Below are positions 1-12,992 of a DNA stretch of 64,000 nt, one piece after another. The notes below the pieces were generated by a model, which saw nothing but the letters and a program-made list of their open reading frames with translations, had not been told where the DNA came from and ran no database searches. Each line of letters begins with the position of its first letter. The stretch's first letter is position 1. The stretch is from contig CP154956.1 in NCBI GenBank assembly GCA_039621445.1, positions 79,170,474-79,234,473 on the forward strand, in the 5' to 3' direction. Origin of the DNA: Euglena gracilis (taxonomy: Eukaryota; Euglenida; Euglenophyceae; Euglenales). A program made the position numbers and the translations under genes.

Positions 1-265
1 GGCGAAAGGCTAAAAAGCATTCAAAAATGCCATTCTGGACCCCTTTTTTTGACCTCTTTGCTCCAAAATTTCGTGCTGAGTGCCAAAAATATTTTCAATC
101 CCGTCCGGTTTCGCCAGGCTGGCCCAAATCTTATTTCCACTCGACCCCAGGGGACCCCCCCGGCACCCACAGGGAACCCAGCCACCCAACCCACACCCAA
201 CCGGCACCTGGATCCCCCCCGAGGTCCTTCAGAAAACCCCTGGGAGGGGCCCTTCCTCGCCGACC

Positions 266-444
266 GTCGCCCCGTTCCTCGCGGAGCACTTCCGGGGCCA
301 CCTCATGTACGAGACGGTGTGCGGCCGCTGCCGCCGCAGCAGCCGGCGGGCGGAGGCGTTCTACGGGCTGGCCGTCTCCATCAAGGGCCACGCCCAGCTG
401 GAGGACGCGCTGCGGGCGTCGTGGGAGCCCGAGCAGCTGCCGGG
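266..444 (+). CDS. USP48: USP48-like exon 1 (first zinc-ribbon Cys pair)
   Basis: Encodes [15 protein letters not shown] and the helix region through EQLPG, matching the fingers subdomain of USP48. The left edge is uncertain (266-287). The right edge ends in CGGG, repeated at 779-782 before the next exon; the join reads LPGSNQYHC, as in USP48 LDGDNQYFC. No GT follows the exon. Confidence 0.75.
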
Positions 445-3400
445 GCCGCGGCGGCTGAACCCCCCCTTTAGACAGGGCAGCGACGTCTTCCCCCCAGTGC
501 ATAAATTTTCAGATGTACACAAAGGTTTTTCACTGCGAAAAATACGTATGTTAGGCACACACGTGATTCTGTGATTCTGTGTCAATACTGATCTGAAAAA
601 ATGCATGTGTACGTGAATTTGTAAACATGCAACGTGCACCTGATAAAAAACTTGAGAACTTATGTTCAGTTGTACGCCAGAAAAAATGCAAAAAACAGTT
701 GCGCCGTTAAACCTGCCCATTCGCCAGGCATGCCACCAGTTGTCGTTCGGGGGGTGGCCTGCCCTGTCCCCCTGGCGACGGGCAGCAACCAGTACCACTG
801 TGAGCGGTGCGGGCTGCAGGACGCGGTGCGCAGCGTGCAGGTGAAGAAGCTGCCGCGGGTGCTGGTGCTGAAGCTGATGCGCTTCGTGTACGACCCAAAG
901 AAGGGGGCGCGGCAGAAGGTGCCCACCGCGGTGGGGTACCCCCTCGCGCTGCAGCTGGGGCCGCTGGGGGTGGACGTCGGGGGCCGTCGCTGCAAACCAC
1001 AACAGACAGAAAAAAGGCCTGGCAGAACCACGGTGGCCATGATTTGGATGTTGACGTTTGGATGATGAACCGATGCTGTGTGGATGAGCAGACCAGCAGG
1101 CAAAAATTTTTTTGGCCTTCCCTTCTCCCATCATTACAGCATACACTGCACCTCGCCATACACTATTCTGAATGCAAACCTCAAACATCCGTTTGCTTTC
1201 TTCCCTCCACAGCAGGGTCCCTGCACCCCCCCCCCCCCATCAGAGGGTGGGTTGGGTTGGGTCGAGTGGGTGTCCCGGGAAGGCGATTTCTTGGGCGCCA
1301 AAATGCAGAATGTTTGGGGTCACAAAAGCCCTCGGAAAAATCAGCAGCCATGGCTGGCCCAGACCGAAAGGCGGCTGCTGGTGCTGCTGAGAGTTCCCCC
1401 CAATTCATGCCTTGCTCCGTCGCTGGCGGGCGGCGGCCCCCTCAGCGACGCGGCGCAGGCGGCGTACGACCTGACGGGCGTCGTGTTCCACAAGGGCAAG
1501 ACGTGTTACCACGGCCACTACATCGCCCACTGCCGGGACTGGCGCACCGGCCAGTGGCTCCAGGCGGACGACGACACCGTGGAGGCCCTGAAGGACTACA
1601 TCCAGGGCCGAATGGACATGGACGCGGGATTTTACATAAAGAGGGTCTCCGGGCTTTGGGTGCCCCCCCCCCCCGTCAGGATTACACCCCTGATCCCCAC
1701 ATGGGCGGAACATGACCACATCCTCTATTTTGCGTCTTTGAAATTGGCAAATGTTGTTTTTTTTTTTTACCTGGTAAGTTTTCAAGTTCTCCGGGGAAAT
1801 GACTGTTTTTTTTTAGATCCAGGTTTCACCGATGACCAATTTTTTTTGCAATTCATGAGAATACCTTAAATAAAAAAACCCTTCTGTTTTGGGGGTGGTT
1901 ACAATCGTTCATTTTGAACGCCACTCACCTTCTTCAGCTGCGGCATGTGACAATCCAATTCTTTTTTTAAAAGTTGGGTCGTCGTTGTGGCCGGCCGCGG
2001 TCCAATGGAGAAGGAGTGTATGAGGTTATTTGAAAGAACAGGGTTAGGGTGACGATTCACATGCAAACTGGGGTGTTCCGAGTTAGAAAGAAGGCTGGGC
2101 CCACCAAAACGGCCGTGGCCATTTTCGTTGAGCCAAAAACACTTGGCTTGGGCCGCGGCAGGCCGATGCATACTGCGGCCAAACTATTTTCGATTTTGCG
2201 ACCCTGAACTCTGATTTGATCTGGTTAGGCACAGCTGGCAACGGCCAGACACAAGTGGCCCCGGCCACCCAACCACAATCGGTCCAACGGTCCAAATCCC
2301 AACTGTCTAAAACACTGGTGTGATAAATTGACCCCGCACAGTGCCAGCTACCCCAAAGTGTTGCCCAACTTGGGTTAATACGCCCAGGGCCCCGCTCGAC
2401 ACCCTGGGCACGTCTCTCAGATACCCCGTGTTTTTAACCTGGGTTTGCTACGGATCATGTGGAAGCCAATACAACAACGAGTAATATAACAATATAACAA
2501 TGCGTGGGAAGGGATCAGCTGTTTGCATGAGCATCGTCACCCGAACCCTATTCCTTCAAATATCCTCTCACACTTCTTTGTTGGACTGTGGCTGGCCACG
2601 GACAACGACAACCCCAACCATGGATTCACTTAGTTAATCCCTGGGGGGAGGTGGGTACTTTTCCCCGGGCCCAAACCCACCCACCCACTATTTTGTGAAA
2701 TCCCACCCACCCATGACCCCCCCCCCTGGGTCAACCACCCAACCACCCGCACAAAACCAGCCAAAATCAAAAGCCGAAAGGTTTAAAACGTTTTTCTGGC
2801 CTGGCCTTCGGCCGGGCCAAAATCTGACCCATGGCGCACCCCCGGGGGGGGGGGTCCAGAGGCCCCAACTCACCCACCCATTCTCGAAAAGCCACCCCCC
2901 TGGGGGGTCGCACAGGTGTTCAGTTAATCTATGACCCCAACCAAAAAAATTGCTTGGGCCTCCACGTATCCCAGCTGGTCAAGGCAGGTGGTGTTCAAAA
3001 GTGAGCGATTTTAACCGCCCTCTACCCAATTTGAGGCACTTTCATGAAAAACTTTGTCAAAAAATGCAAAATTCTTCCGGGGTTTGGTTTTCGATGCGGA
3101 GCGCCGGTTTTTTTTATTTTTCAGAATTTATTTTAGACGGCCCGATTTTTTTTGGAGGTCCCGTGCCAGGCTGGGTGGGTCCTAAACAAAAGCCTGGTTG
3201 GGCCACTGCTGACTGCGGCCGAAGCCGATGAAAAACACCACCACCGTGCCAGTGCTGCACTGCTGCCTGCCAGCAAGCCACCAGCCGACATACAGCAGGA
3301 GAAACCTGCCACCTTGTCTGGTCTCGCTTCAGCCTTGCGTATGAGCGACCCAAAGCGAAGAAGGGCGAGGAGGGGCGGCACACCTCGGGCGAGAGCAGCA

Positions 3401-4850
3401 CCACATGGATACCCCCCCTTTCATCATCAGGGCATCCATTTCCCTGCCTTCTGGCTTAATTCGCCGGGGATTCCTCAAGCATCTGGGTGGGGGGGGGGTC
3501 CTGCCAGCTGGAGAAATGTTGCTTGGGGTAGGGTTCGGGGGGGGGGGGCAGCCAGCTATGGGCTTGACACAGCTAGTTCTGAAACCACAAATTTCTCCTG
3601 GGAAGCGTTTGCTTCCCAGGAACCCAGGAACTCCAGAATGCGCACATTCTCACTCTACTTCTGGAACGCGCATTCGCATTTTTATCAAAACTGCCAAAAT
3701 TCCGTGACTGAATGAGACACGTGCGTTCCCGGCTGTCAAAGATTTTCCAACATTCCCGGCCTTCGAAGATTTTCGCTTTGGGCGGATAGCTCTTTTCCAG
3801 GTGAAACCAGCTGCGCAGAGCTGCTCCCCCCCCACAAATGGGCCAGTACCATCAGCACTTGGCGACCCCCCCCCCCCCCCACTGGCTCATCCCCCAGGCT
3901 CATTGTCATGGGCTGTGTTGGCCCAACCGGCCCGGGGCCAACTTGGGGGGGGGAGGTTGACTCCAACAGTCCAGATAGAAGGGGGGGGGAGGTTGGTAAC
4001 CGGCGGATGGCAACCGGGGCGGTACTGCGGGGGCCCCCCATGCGGGGCTGGCGGCGGTGTACATGCTGATGTACACGCGGCGGGGCACGCCCATGCCAGC
4101 CGCCCTCGACCTGCCGCCCGACCTGCTGGCGGCGGTGCAGGAGGAGAACTCCGCCTTCCTGAAGGACGCTGCGGCGTACGAGGCGCAGGCGTCGGTCCTG
4201 GGCAGGGGTTGAGAGCAGCGCTTGGGGGGGGGATAAAGTGTGTGTGCCTGGCGGGCGCTTGGTGGCCGGCGTCGTAAACAAGGTAAGTCCCGCCAGGCTC
4301 CGGCCACCTCCGCGTGCACAGACAAAAAGGGCCAGAGGCGAAAAACAGCGCCAGGCCAGAAGAAGGAATAAAAGGCACCAAATAGACAGCCGCAGTGCAC
4401 ACAGGGGGGGGGTGATATGCCAGTTGTATACCTTTCATTCCCAGCATCTTGAATTTTTCGCATAATCCCCCCCCCCATAATATGTGTTTTTTTCCCCCGC
4501 AAAGGAGCCATTTGGGCTGGTTGCATGCTACTCTAGGGTTGTCAGGTTTTTTTGGATAATAAGGATAGGAACGATGTTTTCATCATTCTTATTCTGGTGC
4601 ACAACAAACCACAAAGCTCTCATCGTCTGGCGGCAGAGCAGCGGGTGGCCGAGCTGAGAGTGGCGCTGCAACCGCTGTTGGATGCGGAGCCGCCAGACAG
4701 CACTTCGGAGCCGTTCGTCTTCGTTGGAACCCCGTGGCTGCAGGCGGTGCTGAAGGGCCAGTTCCTGGACCCAGAGGCAATGTCCGGGGTTTACAAGCAC
4801 ATGGCCACATTGTTGTTGCCATTGTTGGGGACACAGCGCGTGCTCAAACA

Positions 4851-4902
<52 letters not shown>

Positions 4903-7900
4903 CAGACACATGCACATGCACATATGCGCTCACGTCTGCCTGCAGCTGGGCCCTGTACCCTGTACCTGTCAGGTTACCCTGGGACCTGTCAGGTTTCTTG
5001 TTTCTCAGGTAAACGTTTCCTGGGCGGGGTTGGAGACCAGCATTAAATGAAAAAGGAATCAATCAAACATCAATTTAAGAATTCATTGAGAAGTCAGAAA
5101 ATTCAATCTTTCAAAAGCAATGGGTGGCAACGTGTTCCACGTGGTGTGTTTCCTTGTGGAAGTCGGTGACGAGTGGATATGGTAAACACCCATATTTTTT
5201 TTTTAAAAAGTTTGATGACCTGGGGGGGGGAGAGAGGGATGTGTGAGGGGTCCAACCCCCCCATTCATCTCTTTAAGGTTTTGCAGCCCCCCCCCCCCAG
5301 GCGGGGCTGCCTGCTGCCCAGCCCCTTTTTCGAGGGTCCAGCCCAAAAATTTTTGGCGCAAATCACCGAGAATTTTCGAAAAAGAGTGTTCAAAAAATGG
5401 CCAGAAATGGTGCTTTTGGGCGTTTTGGGCATTTTGGGGGGGGGGGTTGCCAGGTGCTCATTTTTTTCGAAGGTCTGTTTTTGAAGGTCATTTTTTGCAA
5501 TTGTCTGATTTCGCCCCCGCCCGGACCAGCTCTGGTCCAGCCCCCCCCCCCCCCCCGGCCAGGGGGGTGGCGGGCTGGCCAGCCCAAATTTCGAACCCTG
5601 GACCAGCAACCCCCCCGGGTCTTCAAAAAGATGTATGCCCCCCCCCCAGGGTGGGGATTGGGTGAATTGGACAAGTGGGTTTCCCCGGAGGGGTCTCCCC
5701 TATTTCGGTGCAAATAAAGAAACGAAAAATTTTTCGGACCCAAATGCCGCTGACAGTGGACTCCCTGAGCCCCCCCCCCCCCCCACTGGACCTCCCGTCC
5801 GACTCCGAACAATCCCCTGGAAGGTGGTGCTGTAATTCCTGTGGCAGAGTGCCCAAGTGGAGGCCGTCCGGGCTCTGCTGCATTCCGCAGCATTTTCCGT
5901 ACTTTGAACTTTTGAGGCTGCAAATCCAATGGTTCTGGTGATGGGGCAGCGGGACAGTGGTTGGTGGCACTGCACTGCCCTGAATTCAAGTTTTAAATTT
6001 ATGCCTTAAAAACAATACCCCCTGTTTGCAATGCTTTGCAAATAAAAAGACAGAGTACACACTGAGGGTGGGGTTTTTTTCATTAAAAAAAACACCCTTT
6101 CCCCAGTCCTTCATCACCATTAACTCCTAGCACCCTATTCAAGGGAGTGACACGAAGACTTGAGATTCTTCTCTTAGCCTAAACTGTGGTGTCCAAAAAA
6201 ACTTCCCCCTAAATGGGTTCCCCCAAGGCCTCCCAGGGGTGGGTGAGTGGACGCCACCACCCAGGACATAAAGCCGACCAAAGGGCGGCTGTTTTGGCCC
6301 ATCTTTGCAGACAACTTCAACGACCCGCAGCGTTGCCGCAGTGCGGGCCTGCTTTCTGTTTTTTTTTTGAAACGCTCAAATGACGTGAAAGAAGCGCAGA
6401 GCCGCTACAGGTGGCGGTCCACGAAAGAAAACAATACCAATAATAATAAAAGTAATACAAAATATAAAGAATAAAATATAAAAATAAAGAAAATAATCAA
6501 ACTCAGGGTGGCAGGGTCTGAATGGAAGCGCACCACCAACTCCAGAACCGGCGGTCCGCTCTAAGCGCACCGGTGTTGTTGGTTTGGTTTGGAGGCGCCC
6601 GGCGGGTGAGTCTGCCCCGGGGCCCGGCCGCGCCCCGGCCCCCAAAGCGGAGGCGCCCCCTGCCGCCGAGCCCACCAGCCCCACCCCAGAGGCGGAGGGC
6701 GGCGGGGGCGGCCCCATGGAGGTGGACTCCCCGCGCGCCAGCGCTGACCCCGCCCCGAACAGACCCACGACGCAGTGTCTCAGGGATGGATGTGGACCCC
6801 TGTCTCGTATCTGTTTGTTTGTTTGTTTGTTTGTTTTGTTTTGTTTTTGTGCCCCAAACCACTTGTTCTGAAGTTTTGTCCTTTTAGCATTTTTCGACAC
6901 GATTTTTGAGATTTTTTTTTGACTTTGGTGAGCTGGGGGATGGGTATCTTTGGAGGGGGGATGCTCTTATCTTGGGCGCAGAGTGACCCCAGTTTTACTC
7001 CCCCAAGCCCCCTCCCCTGCCCTGGAGGGGAACTTGGGGTGCTGGGGTGGGTCCCGACCCTCCCAGTGCTCGTCAGCCTCTGGTTGTGATGCTTTTTTTC
7101 ATCCATCTGCAGCTCTTTGCGATTCACCACCGAATTGTTCAGAGAACAATGCTCTCTTCGCTGTCACGCTGTGTGAAAGCGCTTTCCCAGCGCGGGTTGC
7201 CGCCGTCGCAGAACAAAAGGAGGCGTCGCGGTCTGCTCTCTGATCACCGTCCATGACGAGGAGGCGGAAAGGGACACTGCAATGGCGGACGGCCCCGTGA
7301 CTGTGTCCCGCTGTCCCGATAAGCGCTGGGCCTCTCAGCAACAGCCGCAGGGTGCTCGGCCGGACAATATTCGTTTGATGAAACCAGTTTTCATTTGGTA
7401 ACCCCCCCAAATAATACCTCCCTGGGGTATTGTTTTTTTCGCTCGAAGTCCTGGCCCGAGGGGGGGGGTATTATTTGGGGGGGTATTATTTTTCCAAAAA
7501 ATTCGAAATTTTTTCGAAGTCCCATAGGACCCAAAATAGCGCCAAAACCCCCTTGGGGTCATTTTTTGTACTTTCTTATGAAATTTACCATTTTTTGGAG
7601 GTCAGATGATCCAGAAAAATCGATTTTTTTTTCGTAATTTGTTGTCAGAAACTGTGATTTTTACCTACATTTTCAGGTCAAAATCCGGGCCTTCGGCCCA
7701 AAAACCGGGGGGGGGGTATTATTTTTTTCGCCCGAAGTCCCGGCCCGAGGGGGGGGGGTATTATTTGGGGGGGGTATTATTTGGGGGGTATTATTTGGGG
7801 GGTGTACCTTTTTTTAGTGGATGGCCGCAAAGTTCTCCTCCCCCTCTTTTTTTTTTTTGATTTGGGCTCAAATTGAGAGATGGGTTTAGAAGTTGATTCC

Positions 7901-10900
7901 AGGTGGGGGGGGGCGTTCTCCCTGTGATGGAGTGAGGCCGAGTGAGTCCCTTGCTTCGCTTGACTTCCGGAATCTGCTGTGCAGCCATGGCAAAGTGCGC
8001 CCATGCCCAGGCATCCCCGTTTTCTCACCCTTTGCCATCGACAGGCATCGTTGGCCTCCAAATGCCCATCCGACCCATGCCCAACGAACGTCCCCCCGTC
8101 TGGACCGTCTTCAATGCTCACTGGGCTTGGGGGTACGCGCCAACTTCCCGGGGGCAGGTTGGGGTTGCCTGTTGCCGTCCGGCCACCGCGTACCGCACGG
8201 TGCGGGAGGCGGTCTGGGCCGGCCTGCAGCAGTGCTTCCCGGGGGGTGAGGCCTACAGCGCCGACTTCGTGTGTCTGCCGTGTGTGCAGGCGGAGGTGGA
8301 GGCGCAGCGGATGAAGCAGGCCGTGCTGGCAGCTGTCAGGCAGGCCTTCGGTCTTCACCCCCCCCCCCCAAATGGTGTACCGGGGGAGAATTATTGGGGC
8401 ATCTAACAGTGGGGGTGTATTATTTGGGCATATTTTTTCAGTCTCAAAAATACCACCCCCCAAAGTGTACATTTCTCCATAATTTCGGGGTTTGCATATT
8501 TTTTTGCCTCTATTTTTGGTCGATAATGCCTCAAATTTTGGCACCAGCTTGCATGTGCTAAGTTTGGACACATTTCGAAACTTTTTTGCCTTGCTTGATT
8601 TCCCTCTCTGGGTGTGGCAGGGGGGGGGGAATATTATTTGGTCAGCCAAAGTCTTCTGCCAGGGGGTGGTATATTATTTGGCAAGGTATACTATTTGAGG
8701 GTTACCTTCCCCATGCAGGGCACAATGGGAAACCCATGGGTGGTGGGTGGGTGGACCTTCCCCCTCCCATTATCAAACAGGGCAGTTTTTGGTGAAGGTT
8801 CCCCCTTTTCGCCGATGAGAACGGGGTTTGGAGTAAAGTTGGTTAGGGCCCACTTCATGAATGGAGTTCTCTTCTCCCCGAAAGATGTGGTCTGCGAGGA
8901 TAATGAAACCAAGTCCATCAATCACCTCACCTTTGATTACAGCCAACCAAGGTGGGTTTCAAGACACTTAAAGACACTCAATTCCTTCCTTTGAAAAGGA
9001 TGCACAGAACTCCATTTAATGTTGAGGTTGATTGGGCCGCAAACACAATGGAATTACTTTTAGCTTTTTTTTTGGAGGGGGCCCAGGTAGTTGGTGTGCG
9101 GATGGAACCCCCCCCTATGTCCAACGACCCCCCTATGTCCAACGATCACCCCGGCCAGAGGACACCTTTTCGGAGGTTTGATGTTTTTTTTTTGCAGGTG
9201 TGTGAAAACCGGAGATTTGCCAGCCCTGAAAGGCTTTTCTTCCGCCCTTGTCCTCTACCCCGCAGCCCATCGTCCAAGGATGTCAGTTTTGGGTGCTATT
9301 TGAGTAAATATTTGTTGACAGGGTTGGAAATGGGGGCGCGAAGCGCCGGAAGGAAAATTTGACCTCGCGAAGCGCCGGAAGGAAAATTTGACCTGTCTGG
9401 GGGGTTTCGGCAAACTTTTTTTCCCGATCCCCTGTCCAACGACCCCCCCCCCCCCGGTCAGAGCACACCTTTTTGGTCACTCCCTACGTCCAACGACCGC
9501 CCCCCCCCCCCCGGTCAGAGGACAGAAGTTACCGGTCATTGGACATGGGGGGGGGGAGGGTAAGCATTAGGCCGGGTGGGCCCGCACAAATAACATTTGA
9601 ATACCGTTCGAGTAACGTTCGAAGCAAAGGGGGGCGGCCCGAGGGGCACGCTAACCCCCACGAGGAGGGAAACGGTGCGGCGCACAGTGCACCGCAACGG
9701 TCCGCCGCATCACCCGGTGCGGCACAGCCGGAAGGCGCTCCTTCGCCGCCACGGGGTGACGACGAGCAATGGGTTGCGTGTTAGCAATGGAGGGGGAGCC
9801 GCCACTGAGGCCTCCCTGGGAGGGAAGGACGAGGTGCTGCGGCAGTACCGGGACTCGGACTCCAAGAAGCTGGAGTACGACAAGCTGGGGATGCACGTCG
9901 GGCTGCAGTGGGCAGGCCGACTTTCAAGGCGTGGCCCACCCGGGGGGGGGGGTTGGTGCTGGGCATGCACTCCAGAGCACTTCGAGCCCCTCCCCGTCCC
10001 CCGGGTGAGTCAAATGCAGCCTGGCAGCGGGTGCGGGCGTGGGCGAAGCAGCGGCCGACCAAGGCGGACCTGGAGACGCTGCGGTCCCTCACCCCCCTGT
10101 CGGGCGTGCTGTGCCCCCACGGCACTCAGGGGTGCCCCTGAAGCTCTGTTGCTTGGAACGCGCGAAGACTCATGTGACATACCCCCCAGGAAGTTGTCAT
10201 CAGGCCTATCGGGGTTTCCCAGGGCCGGAGGCGGGCCAACTGGCAGGCGAGAAATCCGTCAAAATGCCGTCAGCGGTCGTGGCCGGGCAGAGTTCAGGGT
10301 CCCTATCAGTGGCCAAGCTGCCACGCACCATGACAGCTTCCTTGGGAGGTGTGGGGGGGCAGGAATGCCCCCCTCGCGGGGCCCCTGGCGTCGGCCTGTC
10401 CCCGCACGCGGCGGCGCGGCGGCTCGTCCCGGAGGAGGTGTGGGCGTACATCGCCGCGACGCACCCCGTGGCGGCGGCGTTCCCCGTCCACACCGAGGAG
10501 TGCGTGCTGTGCCGCGAGGACAAGGCCACCCAGAACGCCGCCCGGGGGGCTGCCGCATCACGGGGGGCGGGCTGTGGTGCTTGCCATTTGCCAAGGGGTT
10601 CTTCCCCCCTTTATTGTGTAGGCTGGTTTTTCCCCCCAGAGGCAGCGCTGTACAAAAAAATGCACACATTGTGGGTGGTGAGTGGGTGCGGCTGGGATGG
10701 GTAATATGCAAGTCATGAACTTTGTGTTCACATGCACAATCCTGTTTTCTTGAAAGTTTTTAATTTTGATACTTTGGCAAATTTTATTTTTGCATTTCTT
10801 TTCAGAATTCACACACTCCAAAGTTGAATATCCCACCTTTTTGATTTTTGATTTTAGATTTTGTTATATTATTATTATATTATATTAATTTTTTTGGAGG

Positions 10901-12946
10901 GCATGCGATCATGCAATTCAACCCTGCACACTGCAAGTTTGCAACGCAAATTTTGTTTTGTTTTTCCCTCCATTTTTTCGATTTAGTTGTTTGATTTTTT
11001 TGATTTTTTTTTGGAGAGTTGCGCAAGACACTGTTTTGCTTCTTCTTCGACATTTCTTGGCCGATAAAGTGGTTGTTCAAAAAGGCACAGTGTCGGAGGC
11101 TCAACTCTCAACACTCAACTCAAGCCTCTATTGAGTGTTTTTAAGCCCCCCCAACCTGCTTAAAAACACTCAAAAGGCTCATGAGCCTCCTTGAGCACAC
11201 TCAAGGGGGCTCAGGAAACTCCTCCTGCATTCATGCTTCCATGCGTCAGAGACGGTTGTTGGTTCTTTGTGCAAGATAATTGAAAACCGGCATGCCATCC
11301 CAACCACAATGCTGCAAAAGGCGTAGAGAGACGAAGGGAGTGATGTTAATGAAAGGGATAGCGTTAGGAGTGTGCTCAAGGGGGCTCATCAGCCTCCTTG
11401 AGGGAGGGAGGGAGGGTTACGGCAGGAGGAAGCTCCGTAGGAGGAGGCTCATGAGCCTCCGTGAGTGTATGAGCCTCCTCCTACGGAGCTTCTTCTACTT
11501 TGACCCTGCTGCAGGAGGAGGAGAGAAATTCTCATTGTCCTTTCCAGTGGTAATGGATACACTGCGGGAGATGCTCTTTACATCAAACCTGCGGTTTTTT
11601 TTTGCATTCGAGGTGCCTTGTTTCATCCCCTCCCTGTGGGCAGGGTAGGGTCTCCACATTTTTCATTCTTCCAGGGGCACCAATATTCTATTCAAATCGA
11701 CAAAGTGAGGTCAAAGGAGGACGTATTAGTTTTATTTGGAATTTTTTTTCGAATGTTTTTTGGAATGTTTTCTGCAATGTTTTTTTTTTGGAATGTCTTT
11801 TGGAATGTTTTTTGGAATGTTTTTTGGGATGTTTTTTGGAATGTTTTTTGGGATATTTTTTTGGAATGAATTTTTTCTTCAAAAAAACTCCGATTTCATT
11901 GGCAGGAAGTCGTTCTCTCCGTGTACAACCAGGGTTTTAATGCATTTGGCTGGGGGTCATTGCAACGAGCCCCCCCCCCTTCTTCCAAATTGCTGACTCT
12001 TGTTCAATGCGTCAAGCCCCCGCAATCGAGTTGATCCGGACAAAGAACAAGAAGAACGCGGAGCGCACACAGGGGATTCCTATACTGGAGGGCGCACTCC
12101 CTTGAGGTGAAGATGCCCTTGCACATGGACCACGGGAGGGGCAGTTGCCCACCAGGTCATTGTGGTGCCGTTTTTGTGAATGCCAACTGGAATGGCATTC
12201 TGTTCAGCTCATCCCTGCCTGAGAATGGTTTAGGGACGACAAATTGTGGACTGAGAGCATTGAGAGAAGGAATATTCAGGACACAGAAACGAAGTGGTTG
12301 GGCATTACGCCGTGATAACTTTTCATAATGTCATTGCCAGGCACTCTGCCTCCAGATAGCCCTTGTTTGAGACATCCCTTGAGCGCAAGGCGCTGCGTGC
12401 GCTGTACGACTGGAAGGAGGACGAGACCGTGGCCTACTTCCGCGACCGATGGCTCCCTGGCTGGTCGGGGAGGGGGGGAGGACCATTTATTGCAATTTGT
12501 GTCCCCTTTCGGCCGGCTGCTGGTTTCCCACTTTGTGTCTGTGGTTCTCAAAAGGGGCGGGCGGTCCACAGGGCCGTTGCCGGCTGACAACACGAAGGAG
12601 TTCATTCAGAGCCAGAACAAAAAGCTACTGTCAGCGCACAATGCCCAGGGCATCGTTTGTTCTTCCGCTAAGCTCCTTTTGTGTATTGGAGGAAATGGGG
12701 ATGTGGCTTGCTTTGAATGTTTTGAATTTGTTCTCATTTTCTTTTTTTTCCTCATTCTGGCGTGGGTCCATTGTTTCAGGGAAAGCGAGCACCTCCATTT
12801 CCAAGACAAAACCACCAAAAGGACACAAAATCAGTGGAAAAACTTCCCAAGCCTGCCTCCAACCAAAGTGGGGCCAGCCAGCCCAATATGATATGCATCT
12901 ATCTATCTCCTTATCTGCCTGCCTACCTGCCTGCCTGCCTGTCTGC

Positions 12947-12992
<46 letters not shown>

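Noticed and set aside
6247-6474. Short open frame starting [13 protein letters not shown]
   Set aside because: Codon use matches the surrounding intron and it does not fit the USP48 order.
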